From contig NZ_CP019510.1 in NCBI RefSeq assembly GCF_002002885.1, positions 4,216,001 to 4,280,000 on the forward strand: a DNA stretch of 64,000 nt, read 5' to 3'. A program made the position numbers and the translations under genes. Each line of letters opens with the position of its first letter. The first letter of the stretch is position 1. This DNA comes from Janthinobacterium sp. LM6 (lineage in GTDB: Bacteria > Pseudomonadota > Gammaproteobacteria > Burkholderiales > Burkholderiaceae_D). The notes under the pieces were generated by a model. It worked only from the letters and a program-made list of their open reading frames with translations, searched no databases and was not told the origin of the DNA. Shown here piece by piece: positions 6,971 to 16,270 of this stretch.

Positions 6971-9307
6971 TTAACCGCACACATAGATGCATGCGATCTG
7001 TTTAATTTCATCTGAACTTTTAAACGTCACAGACTCCCTAGCCTTAGCTACTGTATAGTTATGAAGGATATAGCTTTCTTGTTTCATACCTTTTCCAGGT
7101 ACGGAAGATGTTGTAATGTAGTCCCCGGCTTCAATGTCTCCATTCTCTCCGCACACGTTAACCTGGCCCTCGCCAAGTGCATTAAATACTACTCTGTCGT
7201 AGGTGTTCATAATTTCCTCGTACCCAGGAAGAGGCTCCCTGTTAACTTGGAGTGCAGCAGGTACTTCCTTCTCTGTAAGCTCTCTACGCAGGACAAAAAC
7301 CCCGACACAGTTTTTTTGATTAGGAGAAGCTGATAAGGTATTGTGTGCGATCGCACTAGATATTTCAGCTTTGTTTATAATACTGACGTCTACTATGATA
7401 TCCCCTTGACTAAAGGATTCATTTTTAAAGATTAAGCCATCATGGGCACCTGTGAACGGGCCGTAATTTGCCCCAGGGCCGCTTGCGTAAAACGCATAAG
7501 AGCCCCCATAACCTAATACGCCCACACCAGATGCGCTGACGGCGCTTATGGCACAGCCTGTTCCAGAGTAGGCACCCAATCCTCCTCCAGAATACGCAGC
7601 ATTTGATGTCCCGAACGAAGCCGCTGATGTAAGTGCCCCAGCAAAACCAATCTGAACTAGTTTCGTTACCCCTCCAAGCCCCACGTCAGCAAAGAACTCC
7701 ATGTTCTGATTACCGCTTCGGTTAATCTGAACCCCGGCGCCAGTGGCTGACGTCTGTAAAATACCGCCTGTTATGGTAGTCCCGTTTATAACAGCCCCAT
7801 TAACAGTAGTACCAGAGATAGCACCTCCCGTTATGGCAGTACCAGAGATAGCTCCACCTTTGATCGTAGCAGCCACCAACTCACCAGAAAACCTCGCTAT
7901 AGGGGGAGCTGTCGACGTTCCAGGCGTCACGGTAAGTCCAGGCATCTCAAAATAGCCAGTACTCGATAACTGGAAGAAACCGCCTGGAGCATTACGATTC
8001 CCGATAAGCAGCCCCTTCTCGCTCAAATGAAAACCCATACCTCCATTGCTGGGCCAGTCGTAAGAATTGGTCGGATAGCCGGGGCCGCCGTGCAGCGTCG
8101 TGCCGTACAAATCACCAGCAACCACACTCCCCAGGTTCGCCCTGATGGCGCCAAGCGTGTCGCCCACAATCGCCTTCGCTGCCACAGTCCCATCGACCAG
8201 CAAGCTGCCGTTCAACACCGTGCCCAGCACCATCCAGGCGCCATCAATGTAGAACTTCGTCACCGCATGCGTCGCGTCGTACAAGGTGACCACGTCGCGG
8301 TTGACCGGTGCACCGTAGCCAGCTCGCCCCAGCTCATACACGGCCGACGCATCCGACCAGGCCGAGTAGCCAGGTGCCGTCACCGTCACCGTGCCGCGCT
8401 GGCCAGGGGCACCATCGGCGGCCAGGCGCGCAGCAGCGGCCCACTCGCCTGGCGCGATATCGTCGGTCGCCGAGCGCGACGCGGCCGTGGCGCCGGACAT
8501 GAACAGATAGGCGCCGCCCGCCGACGGCACCTGGGTAGACCAGCCGTTGTTCAACCCCGCCAATTTGCCCGTGGCAAAGGTAAACGTACAGACGGCCGTG
8601 GGCAGCGGCGGCGCAATATTGGTCGCGCCACGCTGGTAGATGGGCACGGAAATCACGTTCAAACCATCGACGCCATCCCTGGCCAGTTGCACGGCCGCCG
8701 CCCACTCATTGGCGGCGATACTGTCAGTCGCATTGCGCGAACTGGCGGCTGCCACGCGCACGTACAACGGCGCCGTGCCAGCCGGGATATTCTTCGACCA
8801 GCCATTGGCCAAGTCGTTGCCGGCCGGCGTCGTGATCGCGGCGGTATTAAAGGTAAAGATCACGTCGCCCGGTGAATCACCGGGCGCAGCGGCGGCGCGC
8901 TTGTAGGCGAAGGCCTGGCCCGTGTTCAATCCCGCCAGGCCCGTCTCGCCGGCGGCGCCGTCGAAGACCTTGCTGACCATGTAATTGGCGAGGTAATCGA
9001 CGCCGAATTCACGGATGCGTGCCTGCACCAGCGCCGTATCGGTAGTCATACTGGAAAAATCAACCGTGGCCACGTTGCCGTTGACCCGCAACGCCGTGCC
9101 GGACGATACCGAAAACACGATATCGCCCGTCACGTTCACGGGCTTGGCGGTAATGGCGATCGAGCCGGGCGCGCCCTCGCCGGCGCTATTGACGCGAAAG
9201 ACGGGCGTGCTGGCCGACATCAGGATCGCCTTGCCATCGGCAACGGTACTGAAACGCTCCGCCGTTGCCTGCAGCAGCCTGTCGCGCTCCCCCACAATCG
9301 CGCTCAT
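6971..9307 (-). CDS. large mosaic tail fibre / tip protein
   Basis: A 778-aa protein with three parts. Residues 1-115 form a conserved baseplate-facing region (ITAKPVNVTGDIVFSVSSG). About residues 120-310 hold two repeats of ~80 residues, each with a DG/GL linker, a GWS..P segment and an (S/N)ATD.IA..EWAAA motif. After residue ~430 come short GGAISGT/GTTITGG repeats suggesting a beta-helix, then a C-terminal region with GDYITTSSVPGKGM and VAKARE like a trimerisation/chaperone end. The 3' 1.0 kb is clearly AT-richer than the 5' half. The ATG overlaps the stop of the hub-like gene (ATGA). It is probably a third receptor-binding protein. Confidence 0.75.
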   Translation of the reverse strand: MSAIVGERDRLLQATAERFSTVADGKAILMSASTPVFRVNSAGEGAPGSIAITAKPVNVTGDIVFSVSSGTALRVNGNVATVDFSSMTTDTALVQARIREFGVDYLANYMVSKVFDGAAGETGLAGLNTGQAFAYKRAAAAPGDSPGDVIFTFNTAAITTPAGNDLANGWSKNIPAGTAPLYVRVAAASSRNATDSIAANEWAAAVQLARDGVDGLNVISVPIYQRGATNIAPPLPTAVCTFTFATGKLAGLNNGWSTQVPSAGGAYLFMSGATAASRSATDDIAPGEWAAAARLAADGAPGQRGTVTVTAPGYSAWSDASAVYELGRAGYGAPVNRDVVTLYDATHAVTKFYIDGAWMVLGTVLNGSLLVDGTVAAKAIVGDTLGAIRANLGSVVAGDLYGTTLHGGPGYPTNSYDWPSNGGMGFHLSEKGLLIGNRNAPGGFFQLSSTGYFEMPGLTVTPGTSTAPPIARFSGELVAATIKGGAISGTAITGGAISGTTVNGAVINGTTITGGILQTSATGAGVQINRSGNQNMEFFADVGLGGVTKLVQIGFAGALTSAASFGTSNAAYSGGGLGAYSGTGCAISAVSASGVGVLGYGGSYAFYASGPGANYGPFTGAHDGLIFKNESFSQGDIIVDVSIINKAEISSAIAHNTLSASPNQKNCVGVFVLRRELTEKEVPAALQVNREPLPGYEEIMNTYDRVVFNALGEGQVNVCGENGDIEAGDYITTSSVPGKGMKQESYILHNYTVAKARESVTFKSSDEIKQIACIYVCG

Positions 9308-10773
9308 ACGAGCACCCCCACCGTCACCCGGCCCGTCAGCCAGAAGCGCGACAGCAGCACCACCACGCCCGGTACGCCATCCTGCAAGCCGAAGCGCTCA
9401 GCGCGCAGAGTTACGGGCTGCCCCAGTTCCAGCATCATCATCTCGGGTTCTCCATCGAATTCATAAATGGTGCGCGGCACCTTGTTCAAGGCCAGGCGCC
9501 GCTGCGCTTCCGCGCGGGCGTCGGCCCGCGTCTTCAGACACGTATCGATTTGCAGCGGGTCGTCGCTCAGTCGATAGCGCACGCGCACCGCCTCGTCAAC
9601 GACCGTCTCCGTCAGCCATTCCGTGGCATACAAATCCGCATGCGCGGGCGGAATGCTGGTCGTCAGGGCGGCTTGCAGCGTGTAGTTGCGGTCGAAGCCG
9701 ATCTTCACGGCGGCAGTCACTGGCACGCGCTGCGCGGGACGCAAGGAGCGCTCGCGCATTTGCTCCGGACCGATCTCCACCGGCACGCCGGCGGCCGGCA
9801 ACGCGATCTGCACCAGGCGCAGCTGGCCGGTGCGCGACATGATCGCCTGGGCGCCTACGCTGGCCGCCAGTTGCTGGATGGCCTGCGCCTGGTTCGTGCG
9901 ATCCGCAACATACAGACCCACCGGCTGCGGGTGCGCCGCATCGAAGGCAGCCAGGTTGACCAAGTCCAGGTCGGCAAGGGTAAAACGGGCGGCCGCCTTG
10001 CCGTAGGCGGTGGCGATGCGCTGCACCAGCGGGGCGATGCGCGGCGCATAGCCGCCACCCTTGTCGCCCTGTACGCTGGCCGTGATCGTGGTGGAAAACG
10101 GATCGGTAGTCAGGTTGAAGCGGCCCGCCTGGTCATTCAAGGCCACGGCAATCGGCTTGCCATTGGTGCGCACTTCAAACGTCGATTCGACCGCGCCAAG
10201 AAAACCGTATTCCAACGTGGCGGGATTGGTCAGCAAGGGCGTCACGTTGTGGCACTCGCCAAACGGTATCGGCAGGATGGCGTCCTTGTTCGGCGTCGTG
10301 CCACCCAGCTTCGCCTCGGAGATCGGCGTATTCAGGCGCTGCAGCTTGTCGCGCAGTACCAGGTTGACCGACTCGCGCCCCGCACTGGCCACGTCGGCGA
10401 TGATGCCGTCAAAGACCAGCTGGAAGTCGGTGCGCGGCCAGGACGGATCACCGGCCCAGGCCTTGATCGGCCGGTTCATCCAGACATCATCCAGCCAGCC
10501 ATCAAGCGCGCCATCGGCGTTATCGAGTTCGATATCGCCGCCCGACAGCCCCGCCTCGCCGGACAGGCTGACCTGTTCCGTGAAAGCCAGGCCGCCCTTG
10601 GCCAGCGGCTGATAGGCGGTATTCGCCGGCACTTCGCGCGGCCCGGTGATGTAGGGCCGCGAAGCGATATACCGCGTCACCTCGCTGCCGGCCACGTTCA
10701 CTTGCGCCTCGATCAGCACCATGCGGATGGCCGACGGGCTTTGCAGCCAATCCTGAAATTGCGCATCGGTCAT
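9304..10773 (-). CDS. baseplate hub-like tail protein
   Basis: A 489-aa protein located between tape measure and fibre genes, with 4-nt ATGA overlaps on both sides, so the three are one translational unit. Features include ELDNADGALDGWLDD near residue 85, a segment around 240-330 compatible with hub domains (VQRIATAYGK, ADLDLVNLAAF), and a C-terminal beta-rich end (LGQPVTLRAERFGL). Position and length fit the protein that closes the tube and carries the fibres in short-tip siphophages. Lambda-like M, L, K and I genes are not present. The family is inferred mainly from context. Confidence 0.6.
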   Translation of the reverse strand: MTDAQFQDWLQSPSAIRMVLIEAQVNVAGSEVTRYIASRPYITGPREVPANTAYQPLAKGGLAFTEQVSLSGEAGLSGGDIELDNADGALDGWLDDVWMNRPIKAWAGDPSWPRTDFQLVFDGIIADVASAGRESVNLVLRDKLQRLNTPISEAKLGGTTPNKDAILPIPFGECHNVTPLLTNPATLEYGFLGAVESTFEVRTNGKPIAVALNDQAGRFNLTTDPFSTTITASVQGDKGGGYAPRIAPLVQRIATAYGKAAARFTLADLDLVNLAAFDAAHPQPVGLYVADRTNQAQAIQQLAASVGAQAIMSRTGQLRLVQIALPAAGVPVEIGPEQMRERSLRPAQRVPVTAAVKIGFDRNYTLQAALTTSIPPAHADLYATEWLTETVVDEAVRVRYRLSDDPLQIDTCLKTRADARAEAQRRLALNKVPRTIYEFDGEPEMMMLELGQPVTLRAERFGLQDGVPGVVVLLSRFWLTGRVTVGVLV

Positions 10774-13700
10774 GCGTACTCTCCTTTCACTGCATTGGCC
10801 CAGGCGGATGCCCGGGACGATTTATCCACGCCATCGACCACCGTCCTGGCGGCGTTGGCATTCGATTCAAAGGTGGCCTGGATGGTGGCGCCCGTCTGCG
10901 CCCGCTGGTCGGCGCGCAAACCTTCCAGCTCCACGCGCATGGCCTGGTTGTCTTCGCGCAGGCCGCGGATTTCGGCTACCAGTACATCGGAGCCGACGTT
11001 CGCCGCCGACGAGTAGCGCACGGGGTCGAAGACGGCCGCTGTAACGGGCGAAGTCATCGCCGCCAATGCAGCGACCACGGGAGGATTACTGAACTGCACA
11101 CCGAGGTCCGCAGCACCACCCATCGCCGCCCGCAGACCGGCAATGGCCTGCGCCACCGTCAGCACACTGTCGTTAATCGTGATCAAGCCCGACACCTGGG
11201 CATTGAGCGCATCCAGGCTAGCCTGCTGCACGTCGACCTGCGCGGCCGCCCATTTCAACGCTTCCTTGTTCGCTTCCACCACGCGGGCATAGTCCGCCGC
11301 ATAGCGGGCGTCGGACGCGTTGACCACTTGCGATGCCGTCAAGAACGCCTGTTCGGCGGCAGACAGGCCCGATTGCGCCGTCGTGTCCCCCGCATTCGCG
11401 GCAGCCAGGGTTTTCTCGAACTGGGCGCGCGCCTCGGCATATTTCTGTTCCGGCGTCAGCGTCGACTGGGCGCCCAAAGCCATGCTGGCATTGAGCCCGT
11501 TCAAGGTCGTCACCCACGATTTCGACTTCTCCAGCGCCGATTTGGCCGCCGCCGATTCCGTCTCGTAGGCTTTGGCCAGCGCATCCTTCGCGCTGGTCAC
11601 CGCCTTGACAGCCTGGATCTGGTCGAACAATCCGCGATTAGCATCAGCGACGCTGGCGCGCTGGGCAGCCAGCAACTGCGCTTCAGTTTTCGTCAGCTCG
11701 TTCAACTGCTGCTGCATATCCTTGCGTTCGCCGGCGATGTCGCTGGCCGTCTTGCTTACTTCGGCCAGTTCGCCCGTGGCGGCGGCCAGGTCGGCCGCAT
11801 AGTCGGCGGCTTTCTTGAATGGTTCGGCGATGGCAAGCAGCTGCACATACATGTTCTGGCCAGCGACCGTGTTCAAGTCCTGCGCCAGGACCAGTGCCTT
11901 GAATTGCTCGCTGGTCGTCACGCCGGAGTGCCCCATCGCCACCATGGCGCTGCGCACCGACTTGGTGACCGGGTCCATCTGCTCGGCCTCGCTCAGGAAA
12001 TTCTGCACGAAGAAGCTGGTGCCACTGGTGAGGGTATCGAGGTCGCCCGCCGCGTGTATCAGGCTTTCGCTCAGGGCCACTGCGGAAAGGCCGGAGGTGT
12101 TGAACGACTTGCCCAGCACGGCCAGCACGTCCGACACCTGCATATAGTTGTTGGCCACACGCGCCAGCGTTTCCAGGTAGCCCTCGCCCACGGCCTGGTA
12201 TTTTTCCAGGCCCCCCACGCCGAACTTCGCCATGTCGTCGCCCAGCTTCGAAAAAGCCGCTTCCAGGGCTTTTTGCACTTCCTCGCCCTTCAAGTCCTTC
12301 AGGCTGATCTTGCCCAGGCTGACGACGAAGGAATTCAGGCGCGCCGTGAAGGTATCGCCGCCCATGCCCAGCAAGTCGGCGGCAGAGACGATGCTCGTGC
12401 GCAGGCCGAGAACGATTTTCGTAAACTGGTCATTCGTTTCCGCGCCCATGGCCGTAAGGTTCGTGGACTTCTTGTCGCTGGAAAACCAGCCGCCGGATTT
12501 CTTGGTATCGACGTACGAATTCACGTTGAAGCGCTTAGTATCAAGGTCGCCCAGGCTCGATGAATTGGTGACGATCCCCACATCCTGCACGGTGGTCTTG
12601 CCGCCAAAGATGCTGCTGACGACGTTGCCGACGAAGCCGCCGCTGGCGCTGCCTTTGCTACCCAGCGCGGCAGTCAGAATATCCGAGCGCACCAGCAGGC
12701 TGCCCAAGCCGCCGATACCCGAGACGATCTGCTTGAGCGAGATCACCATCGACGAGGAGTACGCCAGACCCAGGCCGGAATTTTTCTCCATGATTTCCAG
12801 GCTCTTGGCAATCGAATCCGACTTCGCGGATGAATCACCGAGCACCGTGCCAGTGCCGTTGGCGGCCTGGCGGTCCTTGGCCGTCGTGTCGGCGCCACCG
12901 CCGCCGCTGAAGGCGCCGCCCAGCACGGCGGCAATCGCCGCTGCCGCCGCCGCATAGCCCCACGGCCCCATGGAGCTCATGAAGGACATGAACACGCCGG
13001 GTACCTTGGCCGCATTCTGCGCGGCCTGACCTGCCATCACTGCACCCGTCTCTGTCGCCTGCCCGACTACCACCCCAGCGGCGGACGAACCAGATACAAA
13101 CAGGCTGGTGGCCAGTTTTTGCAATTGGCCGGCCATTTCCACCGCGCGAAACGCTTTTTCGGCCCCTTCCATCAGCTTGTAGCCCGTGCTGTTTTCCTTG
13201 AAAAACCCCTTGGCCGCACCAGCCATGTCACGATAGCCCTTGATTTGCGCCTGCGCGCCATCCTCACGGGCCTTCGCATACGCAGCGTCTTTTTTGGGTT
13301 CATCGTTGCCGGCATCCTTGAGCCCTTCTTTCAGGGTGCGCTGAACATCACTCTGGGCCTTCTGATAATCGGCAAAGGCCGTGCCCAACTTGCCTACCGC
13401 CGCCCCAGCCTTGCCGAACGCCTTTTCCAGCGCGTCGCCCATGGCCTTGGCGCCATCGACCGTGTCTTTCCACGTTTTTTCATCCGCCGCCTTGGCATCG
13501 GCACGGTTCTTGGTCTCTTTTGCCTTGGCCTCCTCGTCGCGTTTCTTCGCCGCCGCTTCCTTCTCCTGGCGCGCCGTTTCCTCCAGTTGCGCCAGGTCGG
13601 CGTTGACTTGCTGCTGCACGCGCAACTGCGCCGCTCCTGCTTCGGCGATCTTGTTGTCCCTTTCCTGCTGGCCCTGCGCCGTTTTCGCCTGAAAACCTTT

Positions 13701-15359
13701 TAATACCTCGGCTTGCTGCTGGTAAGCCGCCACCTCGGCCGCGCCACGCGCGCTGATGGCCATGCGGCGGTTCGCAAAAAACTCATCCTCGCTCAAGGCG
13801 CCGCCCTTGCGGCGCGCCTCATCGAGCTTGGCCTGCTGATCATAACCTTCGGTCTTGAGGCGCAATGCGCTTTGAATCGCCTGCATCTGACCTGCCAGCA
13901 CCGCGTCGCGGGGGTCGGAACCAGCCGCTGGAAGCGAGGCAGTCCTGGCAGGTGCAGCAGTCCTGGCAGGTCCGGCAAACGAGGCGTGCACTTGCCGCCG
14001 CAACTCTTTCTCCTTTTCGGGAGAGACGGCGACACCGCCGGCCCTGGCATTGGCCAGGGTTTCCTCGAGCTTCTTTATTTCCGCGCTCTCGCGCTCTGCC
14101 TTGGTGACATAGCGCTTCTGCATTTCGTCCAAGTCCTTCACAGCCTGCTTGGAGTCGGCATTGCGTTTCGATTCCGCCTGATCAGCCTTCGCCTTTGCTT
14201 CCAGCTGCGTCTGCTTGTTCATCGCCACTGCCAAGGCCTTGGCCTGCTCCTGCTCGAACTGTTGCATCTGCTCGCCAGTCAGGCGTGCCGCCGGGTGCGT
14301 GCCGGGAACCAGCTGGCCGGTGCGGCGCACATCGGCCGTGCGCTTCTTGATTTTTTCGATCTCGTCTTCCGGTGTCTCTTCGCGTCCGATGGAACGCATG
14401 CCATCCATGAAGCTGGACCAGAGATTTTTGCTACCTTGCAGCAAGGTACCGATCATGCTGAGTTTTTCAGCCCGTTTTTGCAGGCCCGCGTTGATCAAGT
14501 CACTCGCCATGACCATGGCTTCCTGCGTCTTGCCTTCCTTTTCCAGCGCGGCGATATGCGCATACTGCGCGCCCGTCAGGATGTTGTAATTCTTATCGTG
14601 CGTATCGACCCAGTTGGTCACGCCATCTGCCATCGTCGCAAAGTCGGCCGCCACGGCGCCTGCCGACTGGCCATTCATTTGCGCCATGGTGACGGCAGCC
14701 GCGCCTACGGAATTGAGCGCTTCACTGGTGAACTGGCCCGTTTCCACCAGGGTCTGCAAGACCACGCGCGTATCGCCCAGACCGCCCTGGCTGGCATCGG
14801 ATACCGACGCCACCATGGTGTTAAACTGGCCCTCCGTGATGCCGGCGGCATTGCCGGTCAGTTCCAGGGCACGGGAAAACTTGTCCGATTCCAGCTGGCC
14901 CTGCACGAAGGCCTCGGCCACGAACGCCGCCACGTCAGCCGCCATCTGCAGCGCCAGCAGCGGCCCCGCGCCCAGGCGCTTCATGGCCAGTTCCGTTAAG
15001 CCGGTGGCATTGGCCATCTCGCCCAGGCCATCCTTGATCTTCCCGATGTCGGCGTTCAATCCGCCTTCGCCGATCTTGGCCGAAGCCTTGGTAAAGCCAT
15101 TGACCGCCTCAAGTGCCTTGAGCAGACCGTCCGCGGCGTCGCTGCCGCCCGCGCCCAGGGCGATGTTCGCGTCGGCCGCCGTGCGCGCCGCTTCGGCCTG
15201 CGCGCGCACCCGTGGTTCAAAATTGCCAAACTTGCTGCTGGCTTTCTCAACCTGTTCGCCTGTCTGTTTACTGGCGGCTGCCAGGTCATTCACTGCCTGC
15301 GTTCCCGCCTTGATCTCCGCCGCATTCACGGCAATTTTTAACTCTGTTATCTCTGGCAT
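10770..15359 (-). CDS. tail tape measure protein
   Basis: A 1529-aa protein starting MPEITELKIAVNAAEIKAG, with long alpha-helical, Ala/Lys/Glu-rich stretches (about 440-700 and 1240-1400), a hydrophobic Ala/Gly segment (PWGYAAAAAAIAAVLGG) near the middle, and a C-terminal coiled region. It would set tail length and act as scaffold inside the tube; scaling from lambda gpH gives a tail of roughly 230-260 nm (inference). I chose the ATG at 15359 over the upstream ATG at 15386 because the latter lies inside a terminator hairpin and adds a non-conserved MRGLFYGPT. Its ORF is intact, which argues against simple prophage decay. Confidence 0.9.
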   Translation of the reverse strand: MPEITELKIAVNAAEIKAGTQAVNDLAAASKQTGEQVEKASSKFGNFEPRVRAQAEAARTAADANIALGAGGSDAADGLLKALEAVNGFTKASAKIGEGGLNADIGKIKDGLGEMANATGLTELAMKRLGAGPLLALQMAADVAAFVAEAFVQGQLESDKFSRALELTGNAAGITEGQFNTMVASVSDASQGGLGDTRVVLQTLVETGQFTSEALNSVGAAAVTMAQMNGQSAGAVAADFATMADGVTNWVDTHDKNYNILTGAQYAHIAALEKEGKTQEAMVMASDLINAGLQKRAEKLSMIGTLLQGSKNLWSSFMDGMRSIGREETPEDEIEKIKKRTADVRRTGQLVPGTHPAARLTGEQMQQFEQEQAKALAVAMNKQTQLEAKAKADQAESKRNADSKQAVKDLDEMQKRYVTKAERESAEIKKLEETLANARAGGVAVSPEKEKELRRQVHASFAGPARTAAPARTASLPAAGSDPRDAVLAGQMQAIQSALRLKTEGYDQQAKLDEARRKGGALSEDEFFANRRMAISARGAAEVAAYQQQAEVLKGFQAKTAQGQQERDNKIAEAGAAQLRVQQQVNADLAQLEETARQEKEAAAKKRDEEAKAKETKNRADAKAADEKTWKDTVDGAKAMGDALEKAFGKAGAAVGKLGTAFADYQKAQSDVQRTLKEGLKDAGNDEPKKDAAYAKAREDGAQAQIKGYRDMAGAAKGFFKENSTGYKLMEGAEKAFRAVEMAGQLQKLATSLFVSGSSAAGVVVGQATETGAVMAGQAAQNAAKVPGVFMSFMSSMGPWGYAAAAAAIAAVLGGAFSGGGGADTTAKDRQAANGTGTVLGDSSAKSDSIAKSLEIMEKNSGLGLAYSSSMVISLKQIVSGIGGLGSLLVRSDILTAALGSKGSASGGFVGNVVSSIFGGKTTVQDVGIVTNSSSLGDLDTKRFNVNSYVDTKKSGGWFSSDKKSTNLTAMGAETNDQFTKIVLGLRTSIVSAADLLGMGGDTFTARLNSFVVSLGKISLKDLKGEEVQKALEAAFSKLGDDMAKFGVGGLEKYQAVGEGYLETLARVANNYMQVSDVLAVLGKSFNTSGLSAVALSESLIHAAGDLDTLTSGTSFFVQNFLSEAEQMDPVTKSVRSAMVAMGHSGVTTSEQFKALVLAQDLNTVAGQNMYVQLLAIAEPFKKAADYAADLAAATGELAEVSKTASDIAGERKDMQQQLNELTKTEAQLLAAQRASVADANRGLFDQIQAVKAVTSAKDALAKAYETESAAAKSALEKSKSWVTTLNGLNASMALGAQSTLTPEQKYAEARAQFEKTLAAANAGDTTAQSGLSAAEQAFLTASQVVNASDARYAADYARVVEANKEALKWAAAQVDVQQASLDALNAQVSGLITINDSVLTVAQAIAGLRAAMGGAADLGVQFSNPPVVAALAAMTSPVTAAVFDPVRYSSAANVGSDVLVAEIRGLREDNQAMRVELEGLRADQRAQTGATIQATFESNANAARTVVDGVDKSSRASAWANAVKGEYA

Positions 15360-15370
15360 GGTTGGCCCAT

Positions 15371-15393
15371 AAAAAAGGCCGCGCATGGCGGCC
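15371..15393 (-). terminator. intrinsic terminator before tape measure gene
   Basis: GGCCGC, a 5-nt loop, GCGGCC and six T residues on the minus strand. The T-run ends 12 nt before the tape measure ATG, so readthrough is needed for tape measure and distal tail genes. Confidence 0.7.
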
Positions 15394-15410
15394 GGGTTGG
15401 AAAATGCGGG

Positions 15411-15771
15411 TCAGCCCGCCGCATGCTGATGCGACAGGAACAGCGCGTCGAGCTGGTCCAGCAACTGGTGCTCGAACGGTTCGATGGCGATGGCGTGGCG
15501 CGCCTGCCAGGCGAGGATTTCCGTGCTGGCGATGGGGTTGACGGCCATGCAGTTCTGCCGCTTGCGGTTCAATTGCGCAAACCATTCCCACACGTGGGCC
15601 AGCTCGAACGGCATGGGCGGCGTCGCCTCTTCGGGCGGCGCGCGGAACAAAGGATGGCGCCGCGCGGCGTCGATATGCTCGCCCTTGGCATGGCCGTCGG
15701 CCGCGCGCGCACCGCGCTCGAACTGGTGCCCGGCGTAGCGCAGCAGGCTGGCCGTCAGAGTTTCAAAAAAT
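15411..15771 (-). CDS. tail assembly chaperone, T-domain made by -1 frameshift
   Basis: This frame has no ATG of its own near the upstream end and is open from the slippery site at 15764-15770 to the stop at 15411. After a -1 shift the upstream ORF continues as FETLTASLLRYAGHQFERG and on through WQARHAIAIEPFEHQ to SHQHAAG, giving a fusion of 262 aa spanning 15411-16198. This is the organisation of lambda G-GT and of most siphophage and myophage tail chaperones, where the minor fusion binds the tape measure. A TTG at 15650 could start an independent 79-aa product but has no clear ribosome site. Confidence 0.75.
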
Positions 15772-16198
15772 TGGCCTCGTTTTCCAGCGCCGTGGTGACC
15801 TTTTCCTGCCAGGTTGGATATTTTTCAAAGGCCGCTTCCAGCAGCGCAGCATCGAGCGGCACGGGTGCGCCGTTGCTGGTGAAGCCGTACCAGCCCGTGA
15901 CCACGGCCAGCGCCAGGCGCTTCTGGTTACCGTCGATGGCTTGCACCAGCAGTTCCGCGCCTTCGTCGGTCGAAGCGTCGATGGCCGTCTTGCGGCGTGC
16001 CGACTTTTTATAACCTTCGGCGCGCACGGCGTTGTTCGCCACGCGGTATTGCTCGCTATTCTTGCCGACGATGGTCAGGCCGGCCACCGCTTCGCCGTCC
16101 GCGTCGAAGATGACGGGCACGTCGAAGGTGACGGGAGCGGCCACCGCGTTGAGGTTGCCGATGTCGAAGCCTGCCTGGATTTTTTGTGCGTTGTTCAT
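15755..16198 (-). CDS. tail assembly chaperone (G-type)
   Basis: A 147-aa protein between tail tube and tape measure genes, the usual place of the tail assembly chaperone. It starts MNNAQKIQAGFDIGNLN and ends ENEANFLKL. Near its 3' end is T TTT TTG in the reading frame, four codons before the stop, and the -1 frame remains open for 350 nt. The product coats the tape measure during tail assembly and is not part of the finished tail in known systems. Confidence 0.78.
   Translation of the reverse strand: MNNAQKIQAGFDIGNLNAVAAPVTFDVPVIFDADGEAVAGLTIVGKNSEQYRVANNAVRAEGYKKSARRKTAIDASTDEGAELLVQAIDGNQKRLALAVVTGWYGFTSNGAPVPLDAALLEAAFEKYPTWQEKVTTALENEANFLKL
15764..15770 (-). other. -1 ribosomal frameshift site (T TTT TTG)
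   Basis: On the minus strand the codons read AAT TTT TTG AAA CTC TGA. The heptamer T TTT TTG fits the X XXY YYZ rule, and slipping by -1 gives TTT TTT GAA ACT CTG, which enters the long downstream frame. I checked the frames base by base. Confidence 0.8.
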
Positions 16199-16220
16199 GT
16201 GTGCTGCTTTCTGGATGAAG

Positions 16221-16252
16221 TAAAAAAGTAAAAGGCCGCCATCACGGCGGCC
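16221..16252 (-). terminator. intrinsic terminator between tube and chaperone genes
   Basis: GGCCGCC, a 5-nt loop, GGCGGCC, then TTTTACTTTTTTA on the minus strand. It lies 19 nt after the tail tube stop and would lower expression of downstream genes relative to the tube. Confidence 0.75.
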
Positions 16253-16270
16253 CCGGTGCAGGTCAGCCGC

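Noticed and set aside
9265-11016. 583-aa plus-strand ORF
   Set aside because: Antisense to the hub-like and tape measure genes, low-complexity composition.
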